A stretch of DNA of 64,000 nucleotides. Origin: Diphasiastrum complanatum (taxonomy: Eukaryota; Streptophyta; Lycopodiopsida; Lycopodiales; Lycopodiaceae). A model generated the notes under the pieces. That model saw only the letters and a program-made list of their open reading frames with translations. It searched no databases and had not been told where the DNA came from. The translations under genes were made by a program, and so were the position numbers. Where the stretch lies: the NCBI GenBank assembly GCA_029204225.1, contig CM055108.1, forward strand, positions 25,241,803 to 25,305,802, written 5' to 3'. Position 1 is the stretch's first letter. Each line of letters begins with the position of its first letter. This document shows positions 55,031-64,000 of this stretch, piece after piece.

Positions 55031-56728
55031 TCAATGTGAGATGCTCCCCTCATTTGTTTCAAAAGCAGTGCAGCATCCAGGATAGCAATCTACATACTTC
55101 CTTCGAAATTTTTCATCGGTCAGACGAGTAAAAAAGGATAAACTAAGGTTCCTATTTAGCAACCCCACTGTCTTCAGCCACACCATTACCCTGTAGCGTG
55201 GTATGATCCGGTTTTCCAAGCTCAGGCTTAAAAACTGGGGGTAAATCACGACGTCCTTCATAGGGTACTGCATAGTGTTGACAAGGTAATCCACCTTTTT
55301 CTGCAATTGGGTAGTTTTGGATCTTAGCAAACAGGGGTTGCATCGAAGTATCAAAAAAGTCTCCTTGCGTGAAAAACCATGAGATAGAAACCATTTAACA
55401 CGGTCCTCCAAGTAGTCAATGCTAGTTGAATAAGCAAAGCTCAAAGCCCTACCCAAAATCAAAGAGCCCATCTCAAATCCAAGCCCTTGAAGAACCCTAA
55501 CCTTACTATCTAGGCAATCAGTGATGGATCTTGTCAAAACTGCTGGCTCCACAGTCAGCAGCTTGGCTAGATCTATGCCTCCAAACCCTACATCCTGCAA
55601 ATACTCTATTTTGGGCTTGAGGCTCAGCTGAACACTGAACCCAAACAAATTGGGCTGCTTCTTGATTATGGTCGCAATGCCATCCCTATCGACACCCAGC
55701 TCCATCAAGAACTCCACCGTCGGCCTCATGCTTTTCTCTACATTGCGAGTCAAGAGACGCGGATCTCGTCTCACCAGCATGCCAATTTCTGCCTTTTCCA
55801 GATTAAACTCTCCAAGAAAATCCACCAGTCTGTACATATTATCTGATGAGAAGATCACGATGAGGGGGTATTTTCTGATACACAGCGAGCCCTGTTCCAG
55901 GGAAACGCTATAGTCACTGCAGAAATCAAGAAACCTGCGGATCGAAGGCTCAGCTGATGTGATCACTTTATGGGGATTGTATTTTATGAGCTTGCCCACA
56001 AAAGGACTTTTGTTTATTCCTAGGGTTTCCAGTAGTAGCAGCAATGGTTGCAATTTTTCTTGTATGTCAAAAAAAAGCAGTGGCAGGCAGTGTTGCACAG
56101 CCTCAGCTATGGCACCTCTGTCCATGCCAAACTCTTCAAGGAGGCTGATACGGGAGATGAGATCAGCTGCAGGAGTGGTGAGAAATAGCTGTTCGTGATG
56201 TTTGTACATGCTGAGGACTTTGATCTTGGATAAGCCAATGCTTTCCAGAACTACTACTATGGCAACAAGGTTTTGCTCAGAGCCCAATTGGATTATCTGC
56301 TGCTGCAGCAAATCTGGATTAAAGGACCCGCCATCATCAACACTGACACAACCTGATGATGATGGCAATATTGCCAATTGTGCTGCTGCTGCTGTGCTGC
56401 AGTCATATCGCTCCAAAAGCTGCTCCAAGAGTGCTCCACCAGTGGCCGGGGAATCATGGCTGCTACTGCAGCAAGCTTTAGAGCCTTCACTCACAAGGAC
56501 AAATCTATTTCTTCTGAGGCCAATACCAATATGACTGCAAGAAGGGGTGCGAGAAAAGAGAGTGGTGTGCAATAAAAGATTGATGCAAAGAGATGGGGAA
56601 GCGCTTGATCTTGCAGCAGACCTGAGAGCAAGAGACAGAACAGAATGTTTGGTAGGAAAAGAAGAAGAAGAAGAAAGGAAAAGAAGAGGAGGAGGGAGGA
56701 GGGGTAGCAAAGCAATCCAGGAGGACAT
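55031..56728 (-). CDS. mTERF-family protein, organelle-targeted
   Basis: Single-exon gene of 565 codons, typical of plant mTERF genes, which are mostly intronless. mTERF proteins are helical-repeat nucleic-acid-binding proteins acting in chloroplast or mitochondrial transcription, splicing or translation. The first in-frame ATG is at 56728-56726; an upstream TGA closes the frame and no earlier ATG exists. Residues 1-80 are hydrophobic, Ser/Leu/Arg-rich and acid-poor, fitting an organellar transit peptide. Residues about 170-500 hold successive mTERF motifs of about 30 residues with the L..LG.....I......P.L pattern: KIEYLQDVGFGGIDLAKLL, VEFLMELGVDRDGIATII, KVRVLQGLGFE. The end shows the conserved YPQFLSLSLENRIIPRY and KFRRKYVD. 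No frame break; likely functional. The subfamily is not assigned. Confidence 0.95.
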   Translation of the reverse strand: MSSWIALLPLLPPPLLFLSSSSSFPTKHSVLSLALRSAARSSASPSLCINLLLHTTLFSRTPSCSHIGIGLRRNRFVLVSEGSKACCSSSHDSPATGGALLEQLLERYDCSTAAAAQLAILPSSSGCVSVDDGGSFNPDLLQQQIIQLGSEQNLVAIVVVLESIGLSKIKVLSMYKHHEQLFLTTPAADLISRISLLEEFGMDRGAIAEAVQHCLPLLFFDIQEKLQPLLLLLETLGINKSPFVGKLIKYNPHKVITSAEPSIRRFLDFCSDYSVSLEQGSLCIRKYPLIVIFSSDNMYRLVDFLGEFNLEKAEIGMLVRRDPRLLTRNVEKSMRPTVEFLMELGVDRDGIATIIKKQPNLFGFSVQLSLKPKIEYLQDVGFGGIDLAKLLTVEPAVLTRSITDCLDSKVRVLQGLGFEMGSLILGRALSFAYSTSIDYLEDRVKWFLSHGFSRKETFLILRCNPCLLRSKTTQLQKKVDYLVNTMQYPMKDVVIYPQFLSLSLENRIIPRYRVMVWLKTVGLLNRNLSLSFFTRLTDEKFRRKYVDCYPGCCTAFETNEGSISH

Positions 56729-57430
56729 GGTGAGAAGTGGACTGACTAGGAGCAGGCTCCTAGACTTGCCTTTGACATGCAAATGGACAATGGTGATTCA
56801 CTAGGTCCTTACTATGTACTAGGCATTTGCCATCCACTGTTGTTATGCTACCTACGGTAGCGCACGCCGAGCCGCTAGAATTGTGAGGGTGGCTACATGT
56901 TGTAGCCTGTCATTCGATGGAGAATACCATACGTAGCAGTTGAAGATCTACGGTGCAAATTGAAAACTCTTTGTAGGCCCTTGCTCCCCAACAGTGCCAC
57001 GTCTAGGTTTTTTCCCTTCACAACTCCTACGAAGAGAGTATTGGTAGCAAGGTTGTAGGAAACAAGAAAGTGATTGAAAAATTGTTGTTTGTGCCTATCG
57101 ACTAATCAATATGGATCAAAAATGAGTTTCTTGGCGCTAGGTTGATTTTGGAGTCAATAAGTTTCATTTCACCATGTGTGAAGCTCAAAACACAAAGGAA
57201 CCCAAATCTCTGAGGTGATACCAAATTAAAAAATTTGCTTCTAGTGGTTCTAAGTGCCCATCTAGAAGCAAGACCATGAAGTGTAGTTTTGGTTGCTATG
57301 AGCTTAAAAGTATTTAAATCATTCATTTGGCTCTTCAATATTTATTTACTGAAGCCTCACTATGATGACCTTTGATAGCTTTGAAGGTTGACGCACACCC
57401 CATACAAGTTACGACACATCGTATCCGCCC
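56729..57430. other. 5' flank of mTERF gene
   Basis: Purine-rich on the + strand close to the start codon (about 56640-56710 lies within the coding end). Further out the sequence is unremarkable. No promoter motif can be claimed with confidence. Frame 57102-57338 on the minus strand has no recognised domain. Confidence 0.4.
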
Positions 57431-58495
57431 ATCTATAGGATCATTACTGTCCAGGAAATCTAAGTTTCAAGTCATCCTCCTCATCCCAAGAGTCCAAATC
57501 ATCTTATTTACCTTTCCAACGAATCAGATGTTCATAAATGAAATGATTTCTGAACTGATGACGTCGAGTATCCATGACCTTTTCAAGTTCATGGGGTACA
57601 AAGGAAGTCAAATCCTCCAATAACACTTGTTCATCTTTTGAAACGAGATTATTCTTCCACAAAGTCGTTCCTTTAAACAACTCACATGGAACAGAGGATG
57701 AATTGTGTTGTTTTCAACGGAAGATCTAATTAAAAAGTAGACCAATTAATTCTATTTACAAGCTTTTTTTAAAAGGCCATTATATCATGGAGACAATTTA
57801 GGGCATTTTCTCGTTCGAAGCACATTAGAATCTTTTGGGATTCTAAGATACACCCAATCTCCAATTTTAAACTCTCTATGAGAGCAACTTCGATTAGTAT
57901 AACTATGCTCCATCTTGAGCCCATCTAAAGCTTTCCTTAGCCACATGTACCATTTCCTGCACATCGTGCAAGAAATTAGTTGCAACTTGTACCTTGAGAC
58001 CTTTGAGTCCAACAAAGATAGGGGAATGAGATTGGAAGTCATACAAAAGCATAAAAGGACTAAATCTGGTGGCTGAATGCTTCATACTATTGTATGTGAA
58101 CTCAACCATTGGAACGTATTTTCTCCAATCATCTGAAAACATATGCACAAAGCATATCTTCCATGGAATGGTTGGCACGTTTGGTTTGCCCATCGGCTTC
58201 CGAGTGATTCGAAGACGAGAGACTAAGATTGATTTTCCATCTTTCAAAGACTGCCTGCCAGAACTTGCCATTGAACTAGAATCTCGGTCACTAACAATAT
58301 TCTTAGTCAATCCATGTAACCTAAACAATTTTTTTACAAAAAGTTGAGCAAGTTCTAAAGTTTTGACAGTAGGCTTTGCTAGAATGAATTGAGTCATTTT
58401 GGTTAGCCTATCAACTACTTACTAGAGAAGTTCGACCATAAGACCCATGGAAATACTTTCTCACTTCTTGTTGAGAATGTCCAATGGATGTAACA
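57430..58495 (-). pseudogene. Ty3/gypsy integrase and chromodomain relic
   Basis: On the minus strand: VVDRLTKMTQFILAKP, LFRLHGLTKNIVSDRDSS, MVEFTYNSMKHSATRFSPF, FVGLKGLKVQVATNFLHDV, FKIGDWVYLRIPKD. A degenerate HPLFHVSCLKERL follows, then chromodomain pieces near 57500-57560 (MNIWFVGKVNK in one frame; the EHLIRWKGK pattern in another). Multiple frameshifts and stops. It lies upstream of the mTERF gene in the same orientation; no LTR pair was seen. Confidence 0.85.
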
Positions 58496-59142
58496 AGATT
58501 TGCATACAATGCCAAGAGTGATCTAAACTTCATAAAAATAAGCGAAATAGTTTCTTATTTCCTGGATAACCAAGAAAGTGCTCCTTCTCCAATGAATGTT
58601 GCAAAGGCACTTGTTGACTTCTTAACTATCTTTTCCCCTACCATATCTGAACTATTGCAAGCATGCAGGTTAATGGAATCAATCCCATAAACTATGTCAA
58701 ATCTGGATATTATCTCTAATGGATTCACTCCTAGTGAGTATGATTAAACATTGTACATAACATTTTATAATGAGGCTGAAATTCGTGGAGAACAGGTTGG
58801 AGAAACTTATTGTATTGTTGAGAGAGATCAATAGATCATTGTCACAGTTTCTTCCTCCATTGAGAGCATTGCTTTGTGTATTGTCTTCAAGCTTTTGTGT
58901 ATGGTCTTAAGAGGTTTCCAAAAGTGGTAGGATGTTGTTGTAGGGCTGGTATGCTATTGTTTTTGGCTACCATCAGTACATTTTATTAGTTTCTTTTGTC
59001 TCTTGAATGCTTTGTCAAGTTCATGTGTATCAAAGGCAACATTAGGATGCTTTGCCATTTCTAGCTTTTGTAGCTTGTTGTGCAAAGATCTTAACCAAGT
59101 ATTTTGGGAGTTTGGATCCATTCAAGATCCACTTTTTTCACA
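58496..59142 (+). repeat. probable 5' LTR region of copia D
   Basis: Defined only by the primer-binding site that follows; the last bases read 'ccacttttttca'. The 3' LTR start at 63878 (TGTGAAAATTGTC) is not visible in this stretch, so the 5' LTR is either 5'-truncated or diverged. Its left boundary is unknown. Confidence 0.4.
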
Positions 59143-59154
59143 TGGTATCAGAGC
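59143..59154 (+). other. copia D primer-binding site
   Basis: TGGTATCAGAGC, a perfect match to the common tRNA-iMet primer site of plant copia elements. Confidence 0.85.
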
Positions 59155-60300
59155 TAGTTGGCTGTTATTTTTAGTAAGGTTTCCATTTATGGTGATATTT
59201 GGATGTTTGATCAAGTTCTAGCATGATTATGCATTGCATTGTTGATCAAATCTTACTAACCTTTGTTTTGTGAGTTGAACTTGTGGATCAAAAGCATATT
59301 TCAGGTCTATTGAAGATCAGAGGCTGAGAAGAAGCTATTTTGGATCAGATCATAACACCTAATCATTTGTTGATTGTGAGGCTTGTGCATATTAAATACT
59401 AACAATGTTCTGTTCAATGTATTGTTGACAATCTCCACTTCTGTGGACGAACACTCTCCTTTGTGGATGAACACTCTCCTTAAGTGGATGAACCTTTTCC
59501 TTAAGTGGATGAAAAATACTCTTTGAGTGATTTTGTATTTCTCCAAAAGGCTGAGCAAAGCTCCCACTTGGATGAAAGATCCCCTTTTGGGTGAACAGAC
59601 TGTCAACAATCTTTTGCATAAACTTTGGTGTACTTTGTTGAGCATGTAAGTAACTCTCCTTATATAATTTGATTGGAGCATTTGCTGGAAGGTTTTAACC
59701 ATTATGCAAATATGTTTTCAGGTTCTTAACAGGTTGAGGAACATTCTCATGAGAAGTGATCTTAGATCTACATCTAAACACCAAGATTTGACAAGCTAGT
59801 GAAGCTAGTCTTGTGATTCACTAAGTGTGCTCTTTCATTCACCTCTAGAGCTTGTATTTATCATTTGCTGGAGTTTATAAACTTTTATAAGTGTGGTTTA
59901 CATGTGGTTTTACAGGTTGAATCAATATCTTAGTGTGTTGATCATATGTTGATCAAGTTTGTTCAATTCTAGGTATTCTTGGCAGCCTAGTCTTGTGTAT
60001 TTTCTAAGAATGCAAGTAACTCTTCACACCATAACTTGATTTGGTCACTTGCTGAAAAGTTTGAGAGCTTAAGCAAGAGTGTGTTCAAGTTGGTTTGAGT
60101 TTGTAATCCATTCTTAGTGTGTGCAAAGTGTTGCATGTGTTTCAATCTTCCTTTCTATGCTTGGAAACCAACCAGGTTCAAGATAGAAGTGTTTTAGGGT
60201 CCTAGATCTTCTGAGATCCCCTTATCCATCATTTGTTGAGAGGAAAGTGAGTGCTAGGTGTATTAGGACAGAGCATAAAAGTTGAAGAATCATTATATTC
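59155..60300 (+). other. copia D leader with internal repeats
   Basis: Untranslated leader of about 1.15 kb. Contains a short tandem of 'gtggatgaac(act)' units at 59448-59515. Three degenerate copies of a longer motif, around 'gcaagtaactct' and 'tttgctgga/cttgctgaa', lie near 59645, 59865 and 60010. Confidence 0.55.
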
Positions 60301-61239
60301 ATGGCTTCCAATGGTGGGATCATGTTAGAAACTAATGATAGGTTGAGTTCATCAAACTACTTTACCTGGAAAGTGAGGATGGAATCCTTACTTGAGTTGA
60401 ATGAACTCATGGACATAGTTGCAGGAACTGAAGAGAGACCACCCATAGGTCAAGAGCAACAAAGGTTTGATAAGAAGGCCAAAAGGGCTCTTCATATCAT
60501 TAAAATGAATGTTACCAATGAACTTCTCAAGGAAGTTGGTAATAGTCAAAGTGCAAGTGAGGCATGGAATGTCTTGAAGAAGCTCTTTGAGTCAAAGTCC
60601 ACATCTAGGGTATTGACCCTAAGGAGGCAAATATTTTCTAGTAGACAAAGAGAGGGTGAAAGTGCTCATGCATTTGTCTTGAGGGTTAAGTCCTTAAGTG
60701 ATGATCTAGCATACATTGATGAAATCATAAAAGATGGTGAGATAGTCCAGGTTATGTTGAATGGTTTGCTAAATGAACATGATAACCTTGTGCAAAGTTT
60801 TGCCATTCAAAGAGTCTTGCCAAGTGTGGTTGACTTGCAAGAAATCTTATTGGCTAAAGAACATAGGTTGCAATCAAAGCTTGATGGTGCATCCTTGCGA
60901 GGTGGAGGTGAAGAGGCTTCCTTCACAAAAGGCAAAGTCAAAGGCAAAGGTAAAGGCAAAGGGCAATGGTCCAAAGGTGGTAACTCAAATCATGATGATC
61001 ACTCTTCCTCTTCCTCTTCCTCTTCTACTTCTTTTATAGAGAAAGACAAGTCAAAGTTCAAGTGCTTTTATTGTGGGATAAAAGGTCATTTTGCAAATGA
61101 ATGTCATAAGAAGCAAAGTAATGAAGGTAGCAAGCAAAACAACTTTTGTACTTCTAATGAGGATCTAGATTCTTGTGATTCTCTCATGATGTGTTCTTCA
61201 AGTCTAATGTCAAGTGGAAGTGACAAGGATTCATGGTGA
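60301..61239 (+). CDS. copia D gag polyprotein
   Basis: Uninterrupted 312-codon frame from a true ATG. Residues 1-190 are the gag_2/UBN2 capsid-like core (LSSSNYFTWKVRMESLL, ASEAWNVLKKLFESKS, FSSRQREGESAHAFVLRV). Then come a basic Lys/Gly stretch at 211-226 (KGKVKGKGKGKGQW), a Ser-rich run, and one CCHC zinc knuckle CFYCGIKGHFANEC at 255-268. It ends at TGA just before the protease motif. Intact gag in an otherwise decayed neighbourhood suggests this is the youngest element in the window. Confidence 0.9.
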   Translation: MASNGGIMLETNDRLSSSNYFTWKVRMESLLELNELMDIVAGTEERPPIGQEQQRFDKKAKRALHIIKMNVTNELLKEVGNSQSASEAWNVLKKLFESKSTSRVLTLRRQIFSSRQREGESAHAFVLRVKSLSDDLAYIDEIIKDGEIVQVMLNGLLNEHDNLVQSFAIQRVLPSVVDLQEILLAKEHRLQSKLDGASLRGGGEEASFTKGKVKGKGKGKGQWSKGGNSNHDDHSSSSSSSSTSFIEKDKSKFKCFYCGIKGHFANECHKKQSNEGSKQNNFCTSNEDLDSCDSLMMCSSSLMSSGSDKDSW

Positions 61240-61848
61240 ATAGAAAGTGGATCTAGTTCTCACATGACTAGTCACAAGGAGTTTTTTACTTCTTTGATCT
61301 CTTATGTTGGAACCAAGAAAGTGGTTCACATGCCAAATGGTGATGAGTGTATGATCAAAGGTATTGGATCAATTCCTATTTGCCTTTCTACTAATAGGAA
61401 TGTAAGGCTTGATGGTGTTTTTTACATTCCTTCACTTTCAAGGAATTTGCTAAGTGTTGGTCAAATGTTAGAAAAAGGGTACAAGACAAAGTTTGTTGGG
61501 GATGTTTGCTTCATTACTAAGGGAGATGTCTTGATTGCTTACAAACTTGATGCATTTGTTATGTCTAATAAGAGGAATGAAATGGATGTTGGTGGTTCTC
61601 TCAACTTTCGAAAGTCAATTCCGAGCATCAATAAGATTGGTAGATCTTATGCAAAGTCTAAAGAACTTCCTTATGCTAGATCTAGGTTGATATCTAATGA
61701 CCTTCTTGGAGATAGTTATTGTTGTGCTAACTTGGCAACTTTTGGTGAATCTATGATCAATGTTTTGGATCCATTGGATCTTGAAGATGGACTAGTGCTA
61801 CCTACTAGTCAAATGGAGTCATGTGGTGCTAAATTAGTATCATGTTGA
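61240..61848 (+). pseudogene. copia D protease and following region
   Basis: Directly after the gag stop, in the same frame, comes IESGSSSHMT, equivalent to the family's IDSGASSHMT but with the catalytic Asp as Glu. Then typical copia blocks: VHMPNGDECMIKGIGSI, VFYIPSLSRNLLSVGQM and GYKTKFVGDVCFITKGD. From about 61560 the sequence ceases to resemble copia pol: the pre-integrase HxxxC region is absent and the frame ends at 61848. Confidence 0.8.
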
Positions 61849-63870
61849 ACTCTTCTACTCATAGATTTCAAAGTCTTGGTGGCTCTTCAATGGAACTACA
61901 TGGCAAGTGCAAAAATGAAAAAGGTAAGAAGAGAGCTAACTTCATCAATGGAGGTGATGAAAACTCTTCTTTGGAAATGGTTGTTGCTAATGACTTATTT
62001 ACTCATTTGTAAAAAGATGGTGCTTTGAGCATGATTGAAGAAAAAGTTTCTTTTGCATCTTTATGTGATGAGTCCAAGAAAGTCAATTGTGCAACAAGTG
62101 GTGTCACATGTATTCATAAAGAAATTAGATCAAAAGGTTCTATCATGAGACTTGGTGAGGAAGATCTCAAGTCAAAAGGGAGAGATGAATGTGAAGTGTT
62201 CAAAGTAGGATGTACTTTGAATGATGTTTTTGTGAATGATAGTGAGGGTGGGTTCATTATCATTACCTATATCATTGATTAGAAGTCCAAGTTTGACAAG
62301 AAAAAGTACTTCAATCATTCTTATGTTGAAGGTACAATGTATTCTTTTCATGGCTTCTAATGTTTGAGATTCTTCCATTTCTTATGATGCAACTATCAAG
62401 AGGGAGATTGCTAACTATTGTGGTGTGATCATTAAGAGGGAGTCTTGTGAAGGAAAGGGCAAAGGAAGAGTGACTCTTGGGAAGATCCAAGGCATGGATC
62501 TTACATCTCTTCATCAACTCAAAGGATGCTATGATTGTGGTGGAGAGTTCATGCATGATCGAGATGGCAAAAGGTTGGATGAAGAAGACTACATGGAGCA
62601 ACTCATGTGGCAATTTCTTCAAGGCAAGGAAGATCTCATTGGTGAGCTCATTGAGGTTTGGTTTGAACTCAAATGGGCTGGTTCGATTAGGTTTGATACT
62701 CAACTTCATCTACTCTACTTCATGTTGGATAGAATTGTAGAAATCTATCTTTCGGTTTATGATGGTGACATTGTTTTCACTAACTATAGTGAAAGGTTGA
62801 AATCAAGCAATGATGAGATCTTGTGGGATGTTAATCATGTGTTTGAGAGGGAGTATCTTCAGAGGTTCATATCTGAAGATGTTTATAAATGCAAAGTCCT
62901 TGATGTTTTATTGGAAGATCAAGATGTTGATCTTCATCAACACCAATAGACAAGTAACAAATGGAAGCTAGTCAAAAGCATCAAAGGAGAGCCACATGGG
63001 CAAAGCATTTTGGATCTATTATTACAGGTTCTTGAAGGCTCAAGTAAGGTTCTTGGAGCAACAAGGAAGTGTCCTTTTACTCTACCTTACTTGTTTAATC
63101 TCATGTATGAACATTGTCATGTCAATGTGTTGGAATTGTCAAAATTCAATGAAACTAGTTCCATAGTTTTGTATCATTTGGATCTTGGAGATGGAATAGT
63201 TATCATTGTTGGTTTCTATGATCAAGTAAATGCATTGATTTAAATCTTGAAAGATATTGAAGTGGTCAATATGTTTACTTTTGAGCAAAGTTCAAGATCT
63301 AGCATCCTAGTGTTGGCAAATTGGCAAATTGTTGACAATGTAGGATCAAGGGTTGAATGCAAATCTTGTGGAGATACGTCAAGTATTTCAAGTTCAGGCT
63401 TTGCTCATTCAAATGGAGCAGAAAACACATCATTTTGGCATTCATTCATTCAAGGGCTTTCATGGATTGGAGATCTATAAAGGCAAGGTGGTGATGGAGG
63501 TTCATTCACGGAGATACATGGTACATTCACTATGGGCATAGTGGAATGTGGAGGAGGCATGCAAACACTTGTTGGTTACTTTCACTTACAACTTGTTTGC
63601 TGCTGTTTTACAGAGAGTTCAAAGGTGGATACATGGAGGAATCCTTTCATTATGATTCTATGTTCTTTTACATGTATCTTGTTCACCATTCTATGTAAAA
63701 TTGATGTAAGAAATAGTGAAGCATCCTATATGGACACTATTATCTATATCAATTATGTTGTACTTCATATTGTGCATATTAGAACACTTGAGAAGAGATC
63801 TATTATCATGATGGAGATCATTCTTAGGTTGGAGCAAAGTAGTGTTGTAAAACTAGCAAGTTAAGTTGAA
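61849..63870 (+). other. unrecognised region replacing copia D pol
   Basis: About 2 kb containing successive plus-strand open frames: 62025-62282, 62425-62949 (174 codons), 63010-63243, 63247-63480 and 63532-63864. None shows integrase, RT or RNase H blocks. The 62425 frame contains GCYDCGGEFMHDRDG and an acidic end (LLEDQDVDL). A string IYLSVYDGDIVFTN faintly recalls the YVDD region of RT, but its context does not support that. The strand bias of open frames suggests decayed coding matter, or sequence captured from elsewhere. Confidence 0.45.
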
Positions 63871-63877
63871 GAGGGAG
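63868..63877 (+). other. copia D polypurine tract
   Basis: GAAGAGGGAG immediately before TGTGAAAATT, the layout of a copia polypurine tract and LTR start. Confidence 0.7.
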
Positions 63878-64000
63878 TGTGAAAATTGTCAACATTTCCT
63901 AGCTAGTTTGAGGCCTAAATTGGCAATTTTTGTAAATAGTTTTGGATCTAACCTTTTACACGTGTGAAAAAGGCCTTGATACTTTTAATTTATTATATAT
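63878..64000 (+). repeat. start of copia D 3' LTR (cut by window end)
   Basis: Begins TGTGAAAATTGTCAAC. Only about 120 bases are inside the window. Confidence 0.6.

Noticed and set aside
56729..56782. Longer mTERF N-terminus starting at 56782
   Set aside because: The codon there is TTG. The first ATG in frame is 56728-56726, so the shorter form was used.
62740..62800. YVDD-like RT active site (VYDGDIVFT) in copia D
   Set aside because: No other RT block lies around it in the right order or spacing.

Overview
The window is plant nuclear DNA. Protein-coding exons are separated by long AT-rich introns, all with GT...AG ends. Decayed Ty1/copia, Ty3/gypsy, hAT and PIF/Harbinger relics are abundant, and there are long (TC)n/(GA)n and (AT)n microsatellites. 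It is most consistent with a flowering plant with a fairly large, transposon-rich genome; I cannot name the species from sequence alone.

Two genes look intact. The first, on the + strand, is a glutamine-hydrolysing asparagine synthetase (CDS 5456-26142). I could resolve 14 exons with consistent reading phase; they encode a 589-residue protein and are spread over 20.7 kb. Its introns carry a gypsy integrase relic (intron 1), a 116-unit (TC)n tract (intron 6), a hAT transposase relic (intron 10) and a 65-bp tandem duplication (intron 12). Its promoter has a G-box, a C-box and a palindromic telo-box-like element, and an out-of-frame upstream ATG precedes the start. The second, on the - strand, is a single-exon mTERF-family organellar protein gene (55031-56728).

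Between and beyond them lies a transposon landscape. 29.0-29.9 kb holds one copy of a dispersed repeat whose partner is at 52.65-53.17 kb. 31.4-34.6 kb holds gypsy gag and copia integrase/RT relics. 35.0-37.85 kb holds two converging, unrecognised, coding-like genes, of which the minus-strand one has two short introns that keep the frame. 38.5-41.4 kb is a + strand copia element whose reverse transcriptase is missing between integrase and RNase H. 41.6-42.0 kb is a minus-strand copia gag/protease relic. 42.9-43.4 kb is a long (AT)n region. 44.4-52.65 kb is a PIF/Harbinger-related element with kilobase-sized inverted arms, interrupted by a possible MITE and by a gypsy element that kept both LTRs and its primer-binding site but lost gag to RNase H. 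57.4-58.5 kb is another gypsy integrase/chromodomain relic. 59.1-64 kb is a copia-type element with a near-intact gag, but the place where integrase/RT/RNase H should be is filled by sequence I do not recognise.

Functionally, asparagine synthetase provides nitrogen transport and storage as asparagine, and the mTERF protein probably acts in organelle gene expression. Nothing suggests that they work together. The rest is mostly repeat history. The most unusual items are the unrecognised multi-exon minus-strand gene at 36-37.85 kb, the Harbinger foldback structure, and the gag-only copia element.
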